Part shown: in pieces, positions 38,828 through 51,222 of the stretch
Numbering within the stretch: the stretch's first letter is position 1
How the letters are laid out: every line of letters starts with the position of its first letter
Source: Paratinospora sagittata
Lineage: Eukaryota > Streptophyta > Magnoliopsida > Ranunculales > Menispermaceae
Assembly: GCA_035771175.1 (NCBI GenBank)
Contig: CM069610.1
Location: forward strand, 24,456,501-24,520,500
Length of the DNA: 64,000 nt
Direction of reading: 5' to 3'
Notes under the pieces: generated by a model
What the model was told of the DNA's origin: nothing
What the model saw: the letters and a program-made list of their open reading frames with translations, nothing else
Database searches by the model: none
Made by a program: the position numbers and the translations under genes

Positions 38828-41800
38828 CCACGTTTGAGAAAAAAATCTGATATTTCTAACGAGAAAAATGTGGGCACTTCTGCTTGCTCGATTTTTCTAT
38901 TCCTTATACAATTTCTCCAGGTTATCTTAATTGAAATATTCTCTACTAACACCTAGATGATTCCCATTGTCTCGCACGCCCAAAACAACTTTAGATTAAA
39001 CAATGTTTTGAATTCAAATCATTTTGTACTCTCTTGCCCTTTAACCCGCAACTTCTAATCTTATAAAACACTCATTCTCTGATTTTCAAAAATACAACAC
39101 ACACGATTTTTGCAAGTTAGATTGAGCTTTCCAAAGAGTTTTTCAAGAGAAGAAAGTATTGATTCTTGCATTTGTCAAAACAAGCTTCGAATAGAATCAA
39201 AATTGCAATCTGTCTTGATGATAACGTCGTTGATCAGCAAGTCCTTCATTTTATCCCTTTTGTGCTTAGATTTGCTGAGGCTATCCATTGTTTTAAGTTG
39301 TAAGTATATACGAAGTGGTCTCGGTAAGATAACACAACAAAAAAGAACACATGAATTGTCTTGCATCAAGAACACATCAAACAATAGCTTTCGAAGTCTA
39401 CAAAGATCAAGCTAAAAGAACGAAGACATATCTCATGCCTAACTAAGGCATTAGTTTGATCTTTGGTGTGTAGGGTAACCTCTCGATCAATCTCAGCACT
39501 AAAACTCTGAAATCTGCAAAGTCTTCAAAATCACTTCGATATAGTTTTTCATTTTGAAAAAATGTTTTCCGAAATGTTTTAATCATAATTTCAATGAGTT
39601 TTGAATTATTTAAAAGTTTTTAATCTTACACAATATGTTTTGAGTTAATGGAATGGTTCTTGAGTGTCAAAATATTAATTTTACAAAAATAAGGCTATGC
39701 AGCAATTTGCCAAAATTTTCCTGAAGGCACTAGCGCACTATCAGTGTTGATAGCACGCTGATAGGGTTCTATAACAAAACAATTGTTTTTCTGAAAAATT
39801 GCCTATACCGCGCTATCCCCTTTGATACTTCGCTATAAAGCAGTTGCCGTGATCTTTCCATTTTTAGTAAAATGGGCAATAACGCGCTATAGGCCTCGAT
39901 AGCACGCTATCGGAAAGTCTGTAAAACTCGAGCTCTCGGGTTTGTGTATATCGATCTACTATAGCAAGCTATCTTTCAATTGAGAACATGATACACAACC
40001 CAATAGCACGCTGTCCACGTCTGAGAAAAAATCTGATATTTTTAACGAGAGAAATGTGGGCCCTTCTGCTTGCTCGATTTTACTATTCCTTATACAATTT
40101 CTCCTGGTTATCTTAATTGAAATATTCTCTACTAACACCAAGATGATTCCCATTGTCTCGCACGCCCAAAACAACTTTAGATTAAACAATGTTTTGAATT
40201 CAAATCATTTTGTACTCTCTTGCCCTTTAACCCGCAACTTCTAATTTTATAAAACACTCATTCTCTGATTTTCAAAAATACAACACACACGATATTTGCA
40301 AGTTAGATTGAGCTTTCCAAAGAGTTTTTCAAGAGAAGAAAGTATTGATTCTTGCATTTGTCAAAACAAGCTTCGAATAGAATCAAAATTGCAATCTGTC
40401 TTGATGATAACGTCGTTGATCAGCAAGTCCTTCATTTTATCCCTTTTGTGCTTAGATTTGCTGAGGCTATCCATTGTTTTAAGTTGTAAGTATATACGAA
40501 GTGGTCTCGGTAAGATAACACAACAAAAAAGAACACATCAATTGTCTTGCATCAAGAACACATCAAACAATAGCTTTCAAAGTCTAAAAAGATCAAGCTA
40601 AAAGAACGAAGACATATCTCATGCCTAAGTAAGGCATTAGTTTGATCTTTGGTGTGTAGGGTAACCTCTCGATCAATCTCAGCACTAAAACTCTGAAATC
40701 TGCAAAGTCTTCAAAATCACTTCGATATAGTATTTCATTTTGAAAAAATGTTTTTCGAAAGGTTTTAACCATAATTTCAATGAGTTTTGAATTATTTAAA
40801 AGTTTTTAATCTTATACAATATGTTTTGAGTTAATGGAATGGTTCGTGAGTGTCAAAATATTAATTTTACAAAAATAAGGCTATCCAGCAATTTGCCAAA
40901 ATTTTCCTGAAGGCACTAGCGTACTATCAGTGTTGATAGCACGCTGATAGGGTTCTATAATAAAACATTTGTTTTTCTAAAAAATTGTCTATAGCGCGCT
41001 ATCCCCTTTGATACTTCGCTATAAAGCAGTTGCGGTGATCTTTCCATTTTTAGTAAAATGGGCAATAGCGCGCTATAGGCCTCGATAACACGCTATCGGA
41101 AAGTCCGTAAAACTCGAGCTCTCGGGTTTGTGTATATCTATCTACTATAGCGTGCTATCTGTCAATTGAGAACATGATACACATCCCAATAGCGCGATAT
41201 CCACGTTTGAGAAAAAAATCTGATATTTCTAACGAGAAAAATGTGGGCACTTCTGCTTGCTCGATTTTTCTATTCCTTATACAATTTCTCCAGGTTATCT
41301 TAATTGAAATATTCTCTACTAACACCTAGATGATTCCCATTGTCTCGCACGCCCAAAACAACTTTAGATTAAACAATGTTTTGAATTCAAATCATTTTGT
41401 ACTCTCTTGCCCTTTAACCCGCAACTTCTAATCTTATAAAACACTCATTCTCTGATTTTCAAAAATACAACACACACGATTTTTGCAAGTTAGATTGAGC
41501 TTTCCAAAGAGTTTTTCAAGAGAAGAAAGTATTGATTCTTGCATTTGTCAAAACAAGCTTCGAATAGAATCAAAATTGCAATCTGTCTTGATGATAACGT
41601 CGTTGATCAGCAAGTCCTTCATTTTATCCCTTTTGTGCTTAGATTTGCTGAGGCTATCCATTGTTTTAAGTTGTAAGTATATACGAAGTGGTCTCGGTAA
41701 GATAACACAACAAAAAAGAACACATGAATTGTCTTGCATCAAGAACACATCAAACAATAGCTTTCGAAGTCTACAAAGATCAAGCTAAAAGAACGAAGAC

Positions 41801-44800
41801 ATATCTCATGCCTAACTAAGGCATTAGTTTGATCTTTGGTGTGTAGGGTAACCTCTCGATCAATCTCAGCACTAAAACTCTGAAATCTGCAAAGTCTTCA
41901 AAATCACTTCGATATAGTATTTCATTTTGAAAAAATGTTTTCCGAAATGTTTTAACCATAATTTCAATGAGTTTTGAATTATTTAAAAGTTTTTAATCTT
42001 ACACAATATGTTTTGAGTTAATGGAATGGTTCTTGAGTGTCAAAATATTAATTTTACAAAAATAAGGCTATGCAGCAATTTGCCAAAATTTTCCTGAAGG
42101 CACTAGCGCACTATCAGTGTTGATAGCACGCTGATAGGGTTCTATAACAAAACAATTGTTTTTCTGAAAAATTGCCTATACCGCGCTATCCCCTTTGATA
42201 CTTCGCTATAAAGCAGTTGCCGTGATCTTTCCATTTTTAGTAAAATGGGCAATAACGCGCTATAGGCCTCGATAGCACGCTATCGGAAAGTCTGTAAAAC
42301 TCGAGCTCTCGGGTTTGTGTATATCGATCTACTATAGCAAGCTATCTTTCAATTGAGAACATGATACACAACCCAATAGCACGCTATCCACGTCTGAGAA
42401 AAAATCTGATATTTTTAACGAGAGAAATTTGGGCCCTTCTGCTTGCTCGATTTTACTATTCCTTATACAATTTCTCCTGGTTATCTTAATTGAAATATTC
42501 TCTACTAACACCAAGATGATTCCCATTGTCTCGCACGCCCAAAACAACTTTAGATTAAACAATGTTTTGAATTCAAATCATTTTGTACTCTCTTGCCCTT
42601 TAACCCGCAACTTCTAATTTTATAAAACACTCATTCTCTGATTTTCAAAAATACAACACACACGATTTTTGCAAGCTAGATTGAGCTTTCCAAAGAGTTT
42701 TTCAAGAGAAGAAAGTATTGATTCTTGCATTTGTCAAAACAAGCTTCGAATAGAATCAAAATTGCAATCTGTCTTGATGATAACGTCGTTGATCAGCAAG
42801 TCCTTCATTTTATCCCTTTTGTGCTTAGATTTGCTGAGGCTATCCATTGTTTTAAGTTGTAAGTATATACGAAGTGGTCTCGGTAAGATAACACAACAAA
42901 AAAGAACACATCAATTGTCTTGCATCAAGAACACATCAAACAATAGCTTTCAAAGTCTAAAAAGATCAAGCTAAAAGAACGAAGACATATCTCATGCCTA
43001 AGTAAGGCATTAGTTTGATCTTTGGTGTGTAGGGTAACCTCTCGATCAATCTCAGCACTAAAACTCTGAAATCTGCAAAGTCTTCAAAATCACTTCGATA
43101 TAGTATTTCATTTTGAAAAAATGTTTTTCGAAAGGTTTTAACCATAATTTCAATGAGTTTTGAATTATTTAAAAGTTTTTAATCTTATACAATATGTTTT
43201 GAGTTAATGGAATGGTTCGTGAGTGTCAAAATATTAATTTTACACAAATAAGGCTATCCAGCAATTTGCCAAAATTTTCCTGAAGGCACTAGCGTACTAT
43301 CAGTGTTGATAGCACGCTGATAGGGTTCTATAATAAAACATTTGTTTTTCTAAAAAATTGTCTATAGCGCGCTATCCCCTTTGATACTTCGCTATAAAGC
43401 AGTTGCGGTGATCTTTCCATTTTTAGTAAAATGGGCAATAGCGCGCTATAGGCCTCGATAACACGCTATCGGAAAGTCCGTAAAACTCGAGCTCTCGGGT
43501 TTGTGTATATCTATCTACTATAGCGTGCTATCTGTCAATTGAGAACATGATACACATCCCAATAGCGCGATATCCGCGTTTGAGAAAAAAATCTGATATT
43601 TCTAACGAGAAAAATGTGGGCACTTCTGCTTGCTCGATTTTTCTATTCCTTATACAATTTCTCCAGGTTATCTTAATTGAAATATTCTCTACTAACACCT
43701 AGATGATTCCCATTGTCTCGCACGCCCAAAACAACTTTAGATTAAACAATGTTTTGAATTCAAATCATTTTGTACTCTCTTGCCCTTTAACCCGCAACTT
43801 CTAATCTTATAAAACACTCATTCTCTGATTTTCAAAAATACAACACACACGATTTTTGCAAGTTAGATTGAGCTTTCCAAAGAGTTTTTCAAGAGAAGAA
43901 AGTATTGATTCTTGCATTTGTCAAAACAAGCTTCGAATAGAATCAAAATTGCAATCTGTCTTGATGATAACGTCGTTGATCAGCAAGTCCTTCATTTTAT
44001 CCCTTTTGTGCTTAGATTTGCTGAGGCTATCCATTGTTTTAAGTTGTAAGTATATACGAAGTGGTCTCGGTAAGATAACACAACAAAAAAGAACACATGA
44101 ATTGTCTTGCATCAAGAACACATCAAACAATAGCTTTCGAAGTCTACAAAGATCAAGCTAAAAGAACGAAGACATATCTCATGCCTAACTAAGGCATTAG
44201 TTTGATCTTTGGTGTGTAGGGTAACCTCTCGATCAATCTCAGCACTAAAACTCTGAAATCTGCAAAGTCTTCAAAATCACTTCGATATAGTTTTTCATTT
44301 TGAAAAAATGTTTTCCGAAATGTTTTAATCATAATTTCAATGAGTTTTGAATTATTTAAAAGTTTTTAATCTTACACAATATGTTTTGAGTTAATGGAAT
44401 GGTTCTTGAGTGTCAAAATATTAATTTTACAAAAATAAGGCTATGCAGCAATTTGCCAAAATTTTCCTGAAGGCACTAGCGCACTATCAGTGTTGATAGC
44501 ACGCTGATAGGGTTCAATAACAAAACAATTGTTTTTCTGAAAAATTGCCTATACCGCGCTATCCCCTTTGATACTTCGCTATAAAGCAGTTGCCGTGATC
44601 TTTCCATTTTTAGTAAAATGGGCAATAACGCGCTATAGGCCTCGATAGCACGCTATCGGAAAGTCTGTAAAACTCGAGCTCTCGGGTTTGTGTATATCGA
44701 TCTACTATAGCAAGCTATCTTTCAATTGAGAACATGATACACAACCCAATAGCACGCTATCCACGTCTGAGAAAAAATCTGATATTTTTAACGAGAGAAA

Positions 44801-45375
44801 TGTGGGCCCTTCTGCTTGCTCGATTTTACTATTCCTTATACAATTTCTCCTGGTTATCTTAATTGAAATATTCTCTACTAACACCAAGATGATTCCCATT
44901 GTCTCGCACGCCCAAAACAACTTTAGATTAAACAATGTTTTGAATTCAAATCATTTTGTACTCTCTTGCCCTTTAACCCGCAACTTCTAATTTTATAAAA
45001 CACTCATTCTCTGATTTTCAAAAATACAACACACACGATTTTTGCAAGTTAGATTGAGCTTTCCAAAGAGTTTTTCAAGAGAAGAAAGTATTGATTCTTG
45101 CATTTGTCAAAACAAGCTTCGAATAGAATCAAAATTGCAATCTGTCTTGATGATAACGTCGTTGATCAGCAAGTCCTTCATTTTATCCCTTTTGTGCATA
45201 GATTTGCTGAGGCTATCCATTGTTTTAAGTTGTAAGTATATATGAAGTGGTCTCGGTAAGATAACACAACAAAAAAGAACACATCAATTGTCTTGCATCA
45301 AGAACACATCAAACAATAGCTTTCAAAGTCTAAAAAGATCAAGCTAAAAGAACGAAGACATATCTCATGCCTAAG

Positions 45376-45739
45376 TAAGGCATTAGTTTGATCTTTGGTG
45401 TGTAGGGTAACCTCTCGATCAATCTCAGCACTAAAACTCTGAAATCTGCAAAGTCTTCAAAATCACTTCGATATAGTTTTTCATTTTGAAAAAATGTTTT
45501 CCGAAATGTTTTAATCATAATTTCAATGAGTTTTGAATTATTTAAAAGTTTTTAATCTTACACAATATGTTTTGAGTTAATGGAATGGTTCTTGAGTGTC
45601 AAAATATTAATTTTACAAAAATAAGGCTATGCAGCAATTTGCCAAAATTTTCCTGAAGGCACTAGCGCACTATCAGTGTTGATAGCACGCTGATAGGGTT
45701 CTATAACAAAACAATTGTTTTTCTGAAAAATTGCCTATA
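45376..45739. repeat. A-type tract inside a B unit of the dimer array
   Basis: The B monomer at 45042 keeps B marks on the left (AAAGTCTAAAAAG, CCTAAGTAAGG). It then shows A marks from about 45477 (AGTTTTTCATTTTG, CCGAAATG, CTATGCAGC, ACAATTG, GCCTATA) and is B again from 45740 (GCGCGCTATCCCC, GTTGCGGTG). The right end of the tract lies within the few bases before and inside the ATAGCGCGCTAT palindrome. The next B unit has the same tract at about 47850-48112, so the hybrid was then copied with the dimer. Confidence 0.75.
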
Positions 45740-48700
45740 GCGCGCTATCCCCTTTGATACTTCGCTATAAAGCAGTTGCGGTGATCTTTCCATTTTTAGT
45801 AAAATGGGCAATAGCGCGCTATAGGCCTCGATAACACGCTATCGGAAAGTCCGTAAAACTCGAGCTCTCGGGTTTGTGTATATCTATCTACTATAGCGTG
45901 CTATCTGTCAATTGAGAACATGATACACATCCCAATAGCGCGATATCCACGTTTGAGAAAAAAACCTGATATTTCTAACGAGAAAAATGTGGGCACTTCT
46001 GCTTGCTCGATTTTTCTATTCCTTATACAATTTCTCCAGGTTATCTTAATTGAAATATTCTCTACTAACACCTAGATGATTCCCATTGTCTCGCACGCCC
46101 AAAACAACTTTAGATTAAACAATGTTTTGAATTCAAATCATTTTGTACTCTCTTGCCCTTTAACCCGCAACTTCTAATCTTATAAAACACTCATTCTCTG
46201 ATTTTCAAAAATACAACACACACGATTTTTGCAAGTTAGATTGAGCTTTCCAAAGAGTTTTTCAAGAGAAGAAAGTATTGATTCTTGCATTTGTCAAAAC
46301 AAGCTTCGAATAGAATCAAAATTGCAATCTGTCTTGATGATAACGTCGTTGATCAGCAAGTCCTTCATTTTATCCCTTTTGTGCTTAGATTTGCTGAGGC
46401 TATCCATTGTTTTAAGTTGTAAGTATATACGAAGTGGTCTCGGTAAGATAACACAACAAAAAAGAACACATGAATTGTCTTGCATCAAGAACACATCAAA
46501 CAATAGCTTTCGAAGTCTACAAAGATCAAGCTAAAAGAACGAAGACATATCTCATGCCTAACTAAGGCATTAGTTTGATCTTTGGTGTGTAGGGTAACCT
46601 CTCGATCAATCTCAGCACTAAAACTCTGAAATCTGCAAAGTCTTCAAAATCACTTCGATATAGTTTTTCATTTTGAAAAAATGTTTTCCGAAATGTTTTA
46701 ATCATAATTTCAATGAGTTTTGAATTATTTAAAAGTTTTTAATCTTACACAATATGTTTTGAGTTAATGGAATGGTTCTTGAGTGTCAAAATATTAATTT
46801 TACAAAAATAAGGCTATGCAGCAATTTGCCAAAATTTTCCTGAAGGCACTAGCGCACTATCAGTGTTGATAGCACGCTGATAGGGTTCTATAACAAAACA
46901 ATTGTTTTTCTGAAAAATTGCCTATACCGCGCTATCCCCTTTGATACTTCGCTATAAAGCAGTTGCCGTGATCTTTCCATTTTTAGTAAAATGGGCAATA
47001 ACGCGCTATAGGCCTCGATAGCACGCTATCGGAAAGTCTGTAAAACTCGAGCTCTCGGGTTTGTGTATATCGATCTACTATAGCAAGCTATCTTTCAATT
47101 GAGAACATGATACACAACCCAATAGCACGCTATCCACGTCTGAGAAAAAATCTGATATTTTTAACGAGAGAAATGTGGGCCCTTCTGCTTGCTCGATTTT
47201 ACTATTCCTTATACAATTTCTCCTGGTTATCTTAATTGAAATATTCTCTACTAACACCAAGATGATTCCCATTGTCTCGCACGCCCAAAACAACTTTAGA
47301 TTAAACAATGTTTTGAATTCAAATCATTTTGTACTCTCTTGCCCTTTAACCCGCAACTTCTAATTTTATAAAACACTCATTCTCTGATTTTCAAAAATAC
47401 AACACACACGATTTTTGCAAGTTAGATTGAGCTTTCCAAAGAGTTTTTCAAGAGAAGAAAGTATTGATTCTTGCATTTGTCAAAACAAGCTTCGAATAGA
47501 ATCAAAATTGCAATCTGTCTTGATGATAACGTCGTTGATCAGCAAGTCCTTCATTTTATCCCTTTTGTGCTTAGATTTGCTGAGGCTATCCATTGTTTTA
47601 AGTTGTAAGTATATACGAAGTGGTCTCGGTAAGATAACACAACAAAAAAGAACACATCAATTGTCTTGCATCAAGAACACATCAAACAATAGCTTTCAAA
47701 GTCTAAAAAGATCAAGCTAAAAGAACGAAGACATATCTCATGCCTAAGTAAGGCATTAGTTTGATCTTTGGTGTGTAGGGTAACCTCTCGATCAATCTCA
47801 GCACTAAAACTCTGAAATCTGCAAAGTCTTCAAAATCACTTCGATATAGTTTTTCATTTTGAAAAAATGTTTTCCGAAATGTTTTAATCATAATTTCAAT
47901 GAGTTTTGAATTATTTAAAAGGTTTTAATCTTACACAATATGTTTTGAGTTAATGGAATGGTTCTTGAGTGTCAAAATATTAATTTTACAAAAATAAGGC
48001 TATGCAGCAATTTGCCAAAATTTTCCTGAAGGCACTAGCGCACTATCAGTGTTGATAGCACGCTGATAGGGTTCTATAACAAAACAATTGTTTTTCTGAA
48101 AAATTGCCTATAGCGCGCTATCCCCTTTGATACTTCGCTATAAAGCAGTTGCGGTGATCTTTCCATTTTTAGTAAAATGGGCAATAGCGCGCTATAGGCC
48201 TCGATAACACGCTATCGGAAAGTCCGTAAAACTCGAGCTCTCGGGTTTGTGTATATCTATCTACTATAGCGTGCTATCTGTCAATTGAGAACATGATACA
48301 CATCCCAATAGCGCGATATCCACGTTTGAGAAAAAAATCTGATATTTCTAACGAGAAAAATGTGGGCACTTCTGCTTGCTCGATTTTTCTATTCCTTATA
48401 CAATTTCTCCAGGTTATCTTAATTGAAATATTCTCTACTAACACCTAGATGATTCCCATTGTCTCGCACGCCCAAAACAACTTTAGATTAAACAATGTTT
48501 TGAATTCAAATCATTTTGTACTCTCTTGCCCTTTAACCCGCAACTTCTAATCTTATAAAACACTCATTCTCTGATTTTCAAAAATACAACACACACGATT
48601 TTTGCAAGTTAGATTGAGCTTTCCAAAGAGTTTTTCAAGAGAAGAAAGTATTGATTCTTGCATTTGTCAAAACAAGCTTCGAATAGAATCAAAATTGCAA

Positions 48701-49788
48701 TCTGTCTTGATGATAACGTCGTTGATCAGCAAGTCCTTCATTTTATCCCTTTTGTGCTTAGATTTGCTGAGGCTATCCATTGTTTTAAGTTGTAAGTATA
48801 TACGAAGTGGTCTCGGTAAGATAACACAACAAAAAAGAACACATGAATTGTCTTGCATCAAGAACACATCAAACAATAGCTTTCGAAGTCTACAAAGATC
48901 AAGCTAAAAGAACGAAGACATATCTCATGCCTAACTAAGGCATTAGTTTGATCTTTGGTGTGTAGGGTAACCTCTCGATCAATCTCAGCACTAAAACTCT
49001 GAAATCTGCAAAGTCTTCAAAATCACTTCGATATAGTTTTTCATTTTGAAAAAATGTTTTCCGAAATGTTTTAATCATAATTTCAATGAGTTTTGAATTA
49101 TTTAAAAGTTTTTAATCTTACACAATATGTTTTGAGTTAATGGAATGGTTCTTGAGTGTCAAAATATTAATTTTACAAAAATAAGGCTATGCAGCAATTT
49201 GCCAAAATTTTCCTGAAGGCACTAGCGCACTATCAGTGTTGATAGCACGCTGATAGGGTTCTATAACAAAAAAATTGTTTTTCTGAAAAATTGCCTATAC
49301 CGCGCTATCCCCTTTGATACTTCGCTATAAAGCAGTTCCCGTGATCTTTCCATTTTTAGTAAAATGGGCAATAACGTGCTATAGGCCTCGATAACACACT
49401 ATCGGAAAGTCTGTAAAACTCAAGCTCTCGGGTTTGTGTATATCTATCTACTATAGCGTGCTATCTGTCAATTGAGAACATGATACACAACCCAATAGCG
49501 CGATATCCAGGTTTGAGAAAAAAATCTAATATTTCTAACGAGAAAAATGTGGGCACTTCTGCTTGCTCGATTTTTCTATTCCTTATACTATTTCTCCAGG
49601 TTATCTTAATTGAAATATTCTCTACTAACACCTAGATGATTCCCATTGTCTCGCACGCCCAAAACAACTTTAGATTAAACAATGTTTTGAATTCAAATCA
49701 TTTTGTACTCTCTTGCCCTTTAACCCGCAACTTCTAATTTTATAAAACACTCATTCTCTGATTTTCAAAAATACAACACACACGATTT

Positions 49789-51200
49789 TTGCAAGTTAGA
49801 TTGAGCTTTCCAAAAAGTTTTTCAAGAGAAGAAAGTATTGATTCTTGCATTTGTCAACACAGGCTTCGAATAGAATCAAAATTGCAATCTGTCTTGATGA
49901 TAACGTCGTTGATAAGCAAGTCCTTCATTTTATCCCTTTTGTGCTTAGATTTGTAGAGGCTATCCATTGTTTTAAGTTGTAAGTATATATGAAGTGGTCT
50001 CGGTAAGATAACACAACAAAAAAGAAGACATCAATTGTCTTGCATCAAGAACACATCAAACAATAGCTTTCGAAGTTTACAAAGATCAAGCTCGAAGAAC
50101 GAAGACATATCTCATGCCTAAGTAAGGCATTAGTTTGATCTTTGGTGTGTAGGGTAACCTCTATCAATCTCAGCACTAAAACTCTGAAATCTACAAAGTC
50201 TTCAAAATCACTTCGATATAGTATTCCATTTTGAAAAAATGTTTTCCGAAAGGTTTTAATCATAATTTCAATGAGTTTTGAATTATTTAAAAGTTTTTAA
50301 TCTTATACAATATGTTTTGAGTTAATGGAATGGTTTTTCAGTGTCAAAATATTAATTTTTCAAAAATAACGCTATCTAGCAATTTGCCAAAATTTTCCTG
50401 AAGGCACTAGCGCACTATCAGTGTTGATAGCACGCTGATAGGGTTCTATAATAAAACATTTGTTTTTCTGAAAAATTGTCTATACCGCGCTATCCCCTTT
50501 GATACTTCGCTATAAAGCTGTTGCCGTGATATTTCCATTTTTAGTAAAATGGGCAATAGCGCGCTATAGGCCTCAATAACACGCTATCGGAAAGTCTATA
50601 AAACTCGAGCTCTCGGGTTTGTGTATATCGATCTACTATAGCATGCTATCTGTCAATTGAGAACATGATACACAACCCAATAGCACGCTATCCACGTCTG
50701 AGAAAAAAATATGATATTTCTAATGAGAAAAATGTGGGCACTTCTGCTTGCTCGATTTTTCTATTCCTTATGCAATTTCTCCAGGTTATCTTAATTGAAA
50801 TATTCTCTACTAACACCTAGATGATTCCCATTGTCTCGCACGCCCAAAACAACTTTAGATTAAACAATGTTTTGAATTCAAATCATTTTGTAATCTCTTG
50901 CCCTTTAACCCGCAACTTCTAATTTTATAAAACACTCATTCTCTGATTTTCAAAAATACACACACACGATTTTTGCAAGTTAGATTTAGCTTTCCAAAGA
51001 GTTTTATAAGAGAAGAAAGTATTGATTCTTGCATTTGTCAAAATAACCTTCGAATAGAATCAAAATTGCAATCTGTCTTGATGATAACGTCGTTGGTCAG
51101 CAAGTTCTTCATTTTATCCTTTTTGTGCTTAGATTTGCAGAGGCTATCCATTGTTTTAAGTTGTAAGTATATATGAAGTGGTCTCGGTAAGATAACACAA
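49789..51200. repeat. Satellite segment 8: transition between the dimer array and the short-monomer family
   Basis: The monomer at 49789 is 1184 bp and the next starts at 50973. Marks are mixed: the end of the preceding A unit runs into B-like CTATAGCGTGC near 49452, then come private changes CCAAAAAG, CAACACAGGC, CCTCTATCAATC (loss of CG near 50161) and TTTTTCAGTG. The 25-bp repeat is still double here (about 50028-50065). There is no gene. Confidence 0.8.
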
Positions 51201-51222
51201 CAGAAAAGAACACATCAAACAA
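51200..51222 (+). repeat. First contracted 25-bp element of the short-monomer family
   Basis: At this join the sequence reads CAGAAAAGAACACATCAAAC, with a single copy of the element. Every later monomer in the window also has one copy. This is the left limit of the short family and the clearest structural boundary in the array. Confidence 0.85.

Larger units (their letters stand above)
36737..49788. repeat. Satellite segment 7: dimeric higher-order repeat (A-B, 2373 bp)
   Basis: Two monomer types alternate. A units (36737, 39110, 41483, 43856, 46229, 48602) carry CATGAATTGTC, ATGCCTAACTAAGG, CCGAAATGTTTT, CTATGCAGC, ACAATTGTTTTTC, CTATACCGCG, ACTATAGCAAGC and GGGCCCTTCTG. B units (37923, 40296, 42669, 45042, 47415) carry CAAAGTCTAAAAAG, GTTGCGGTG, CTATAGCGTGC, ACATCCCAATAGCGCG and TTCTAATCTTATAAAAC. 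Each type returns at 2373 bp with very few differences, while A and B differ from each other at many sites. This is the pattern of a true higher-order repeat, with five complete dimers and a final A unit. No coding capacity is apparent. Confidence 0.92.
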
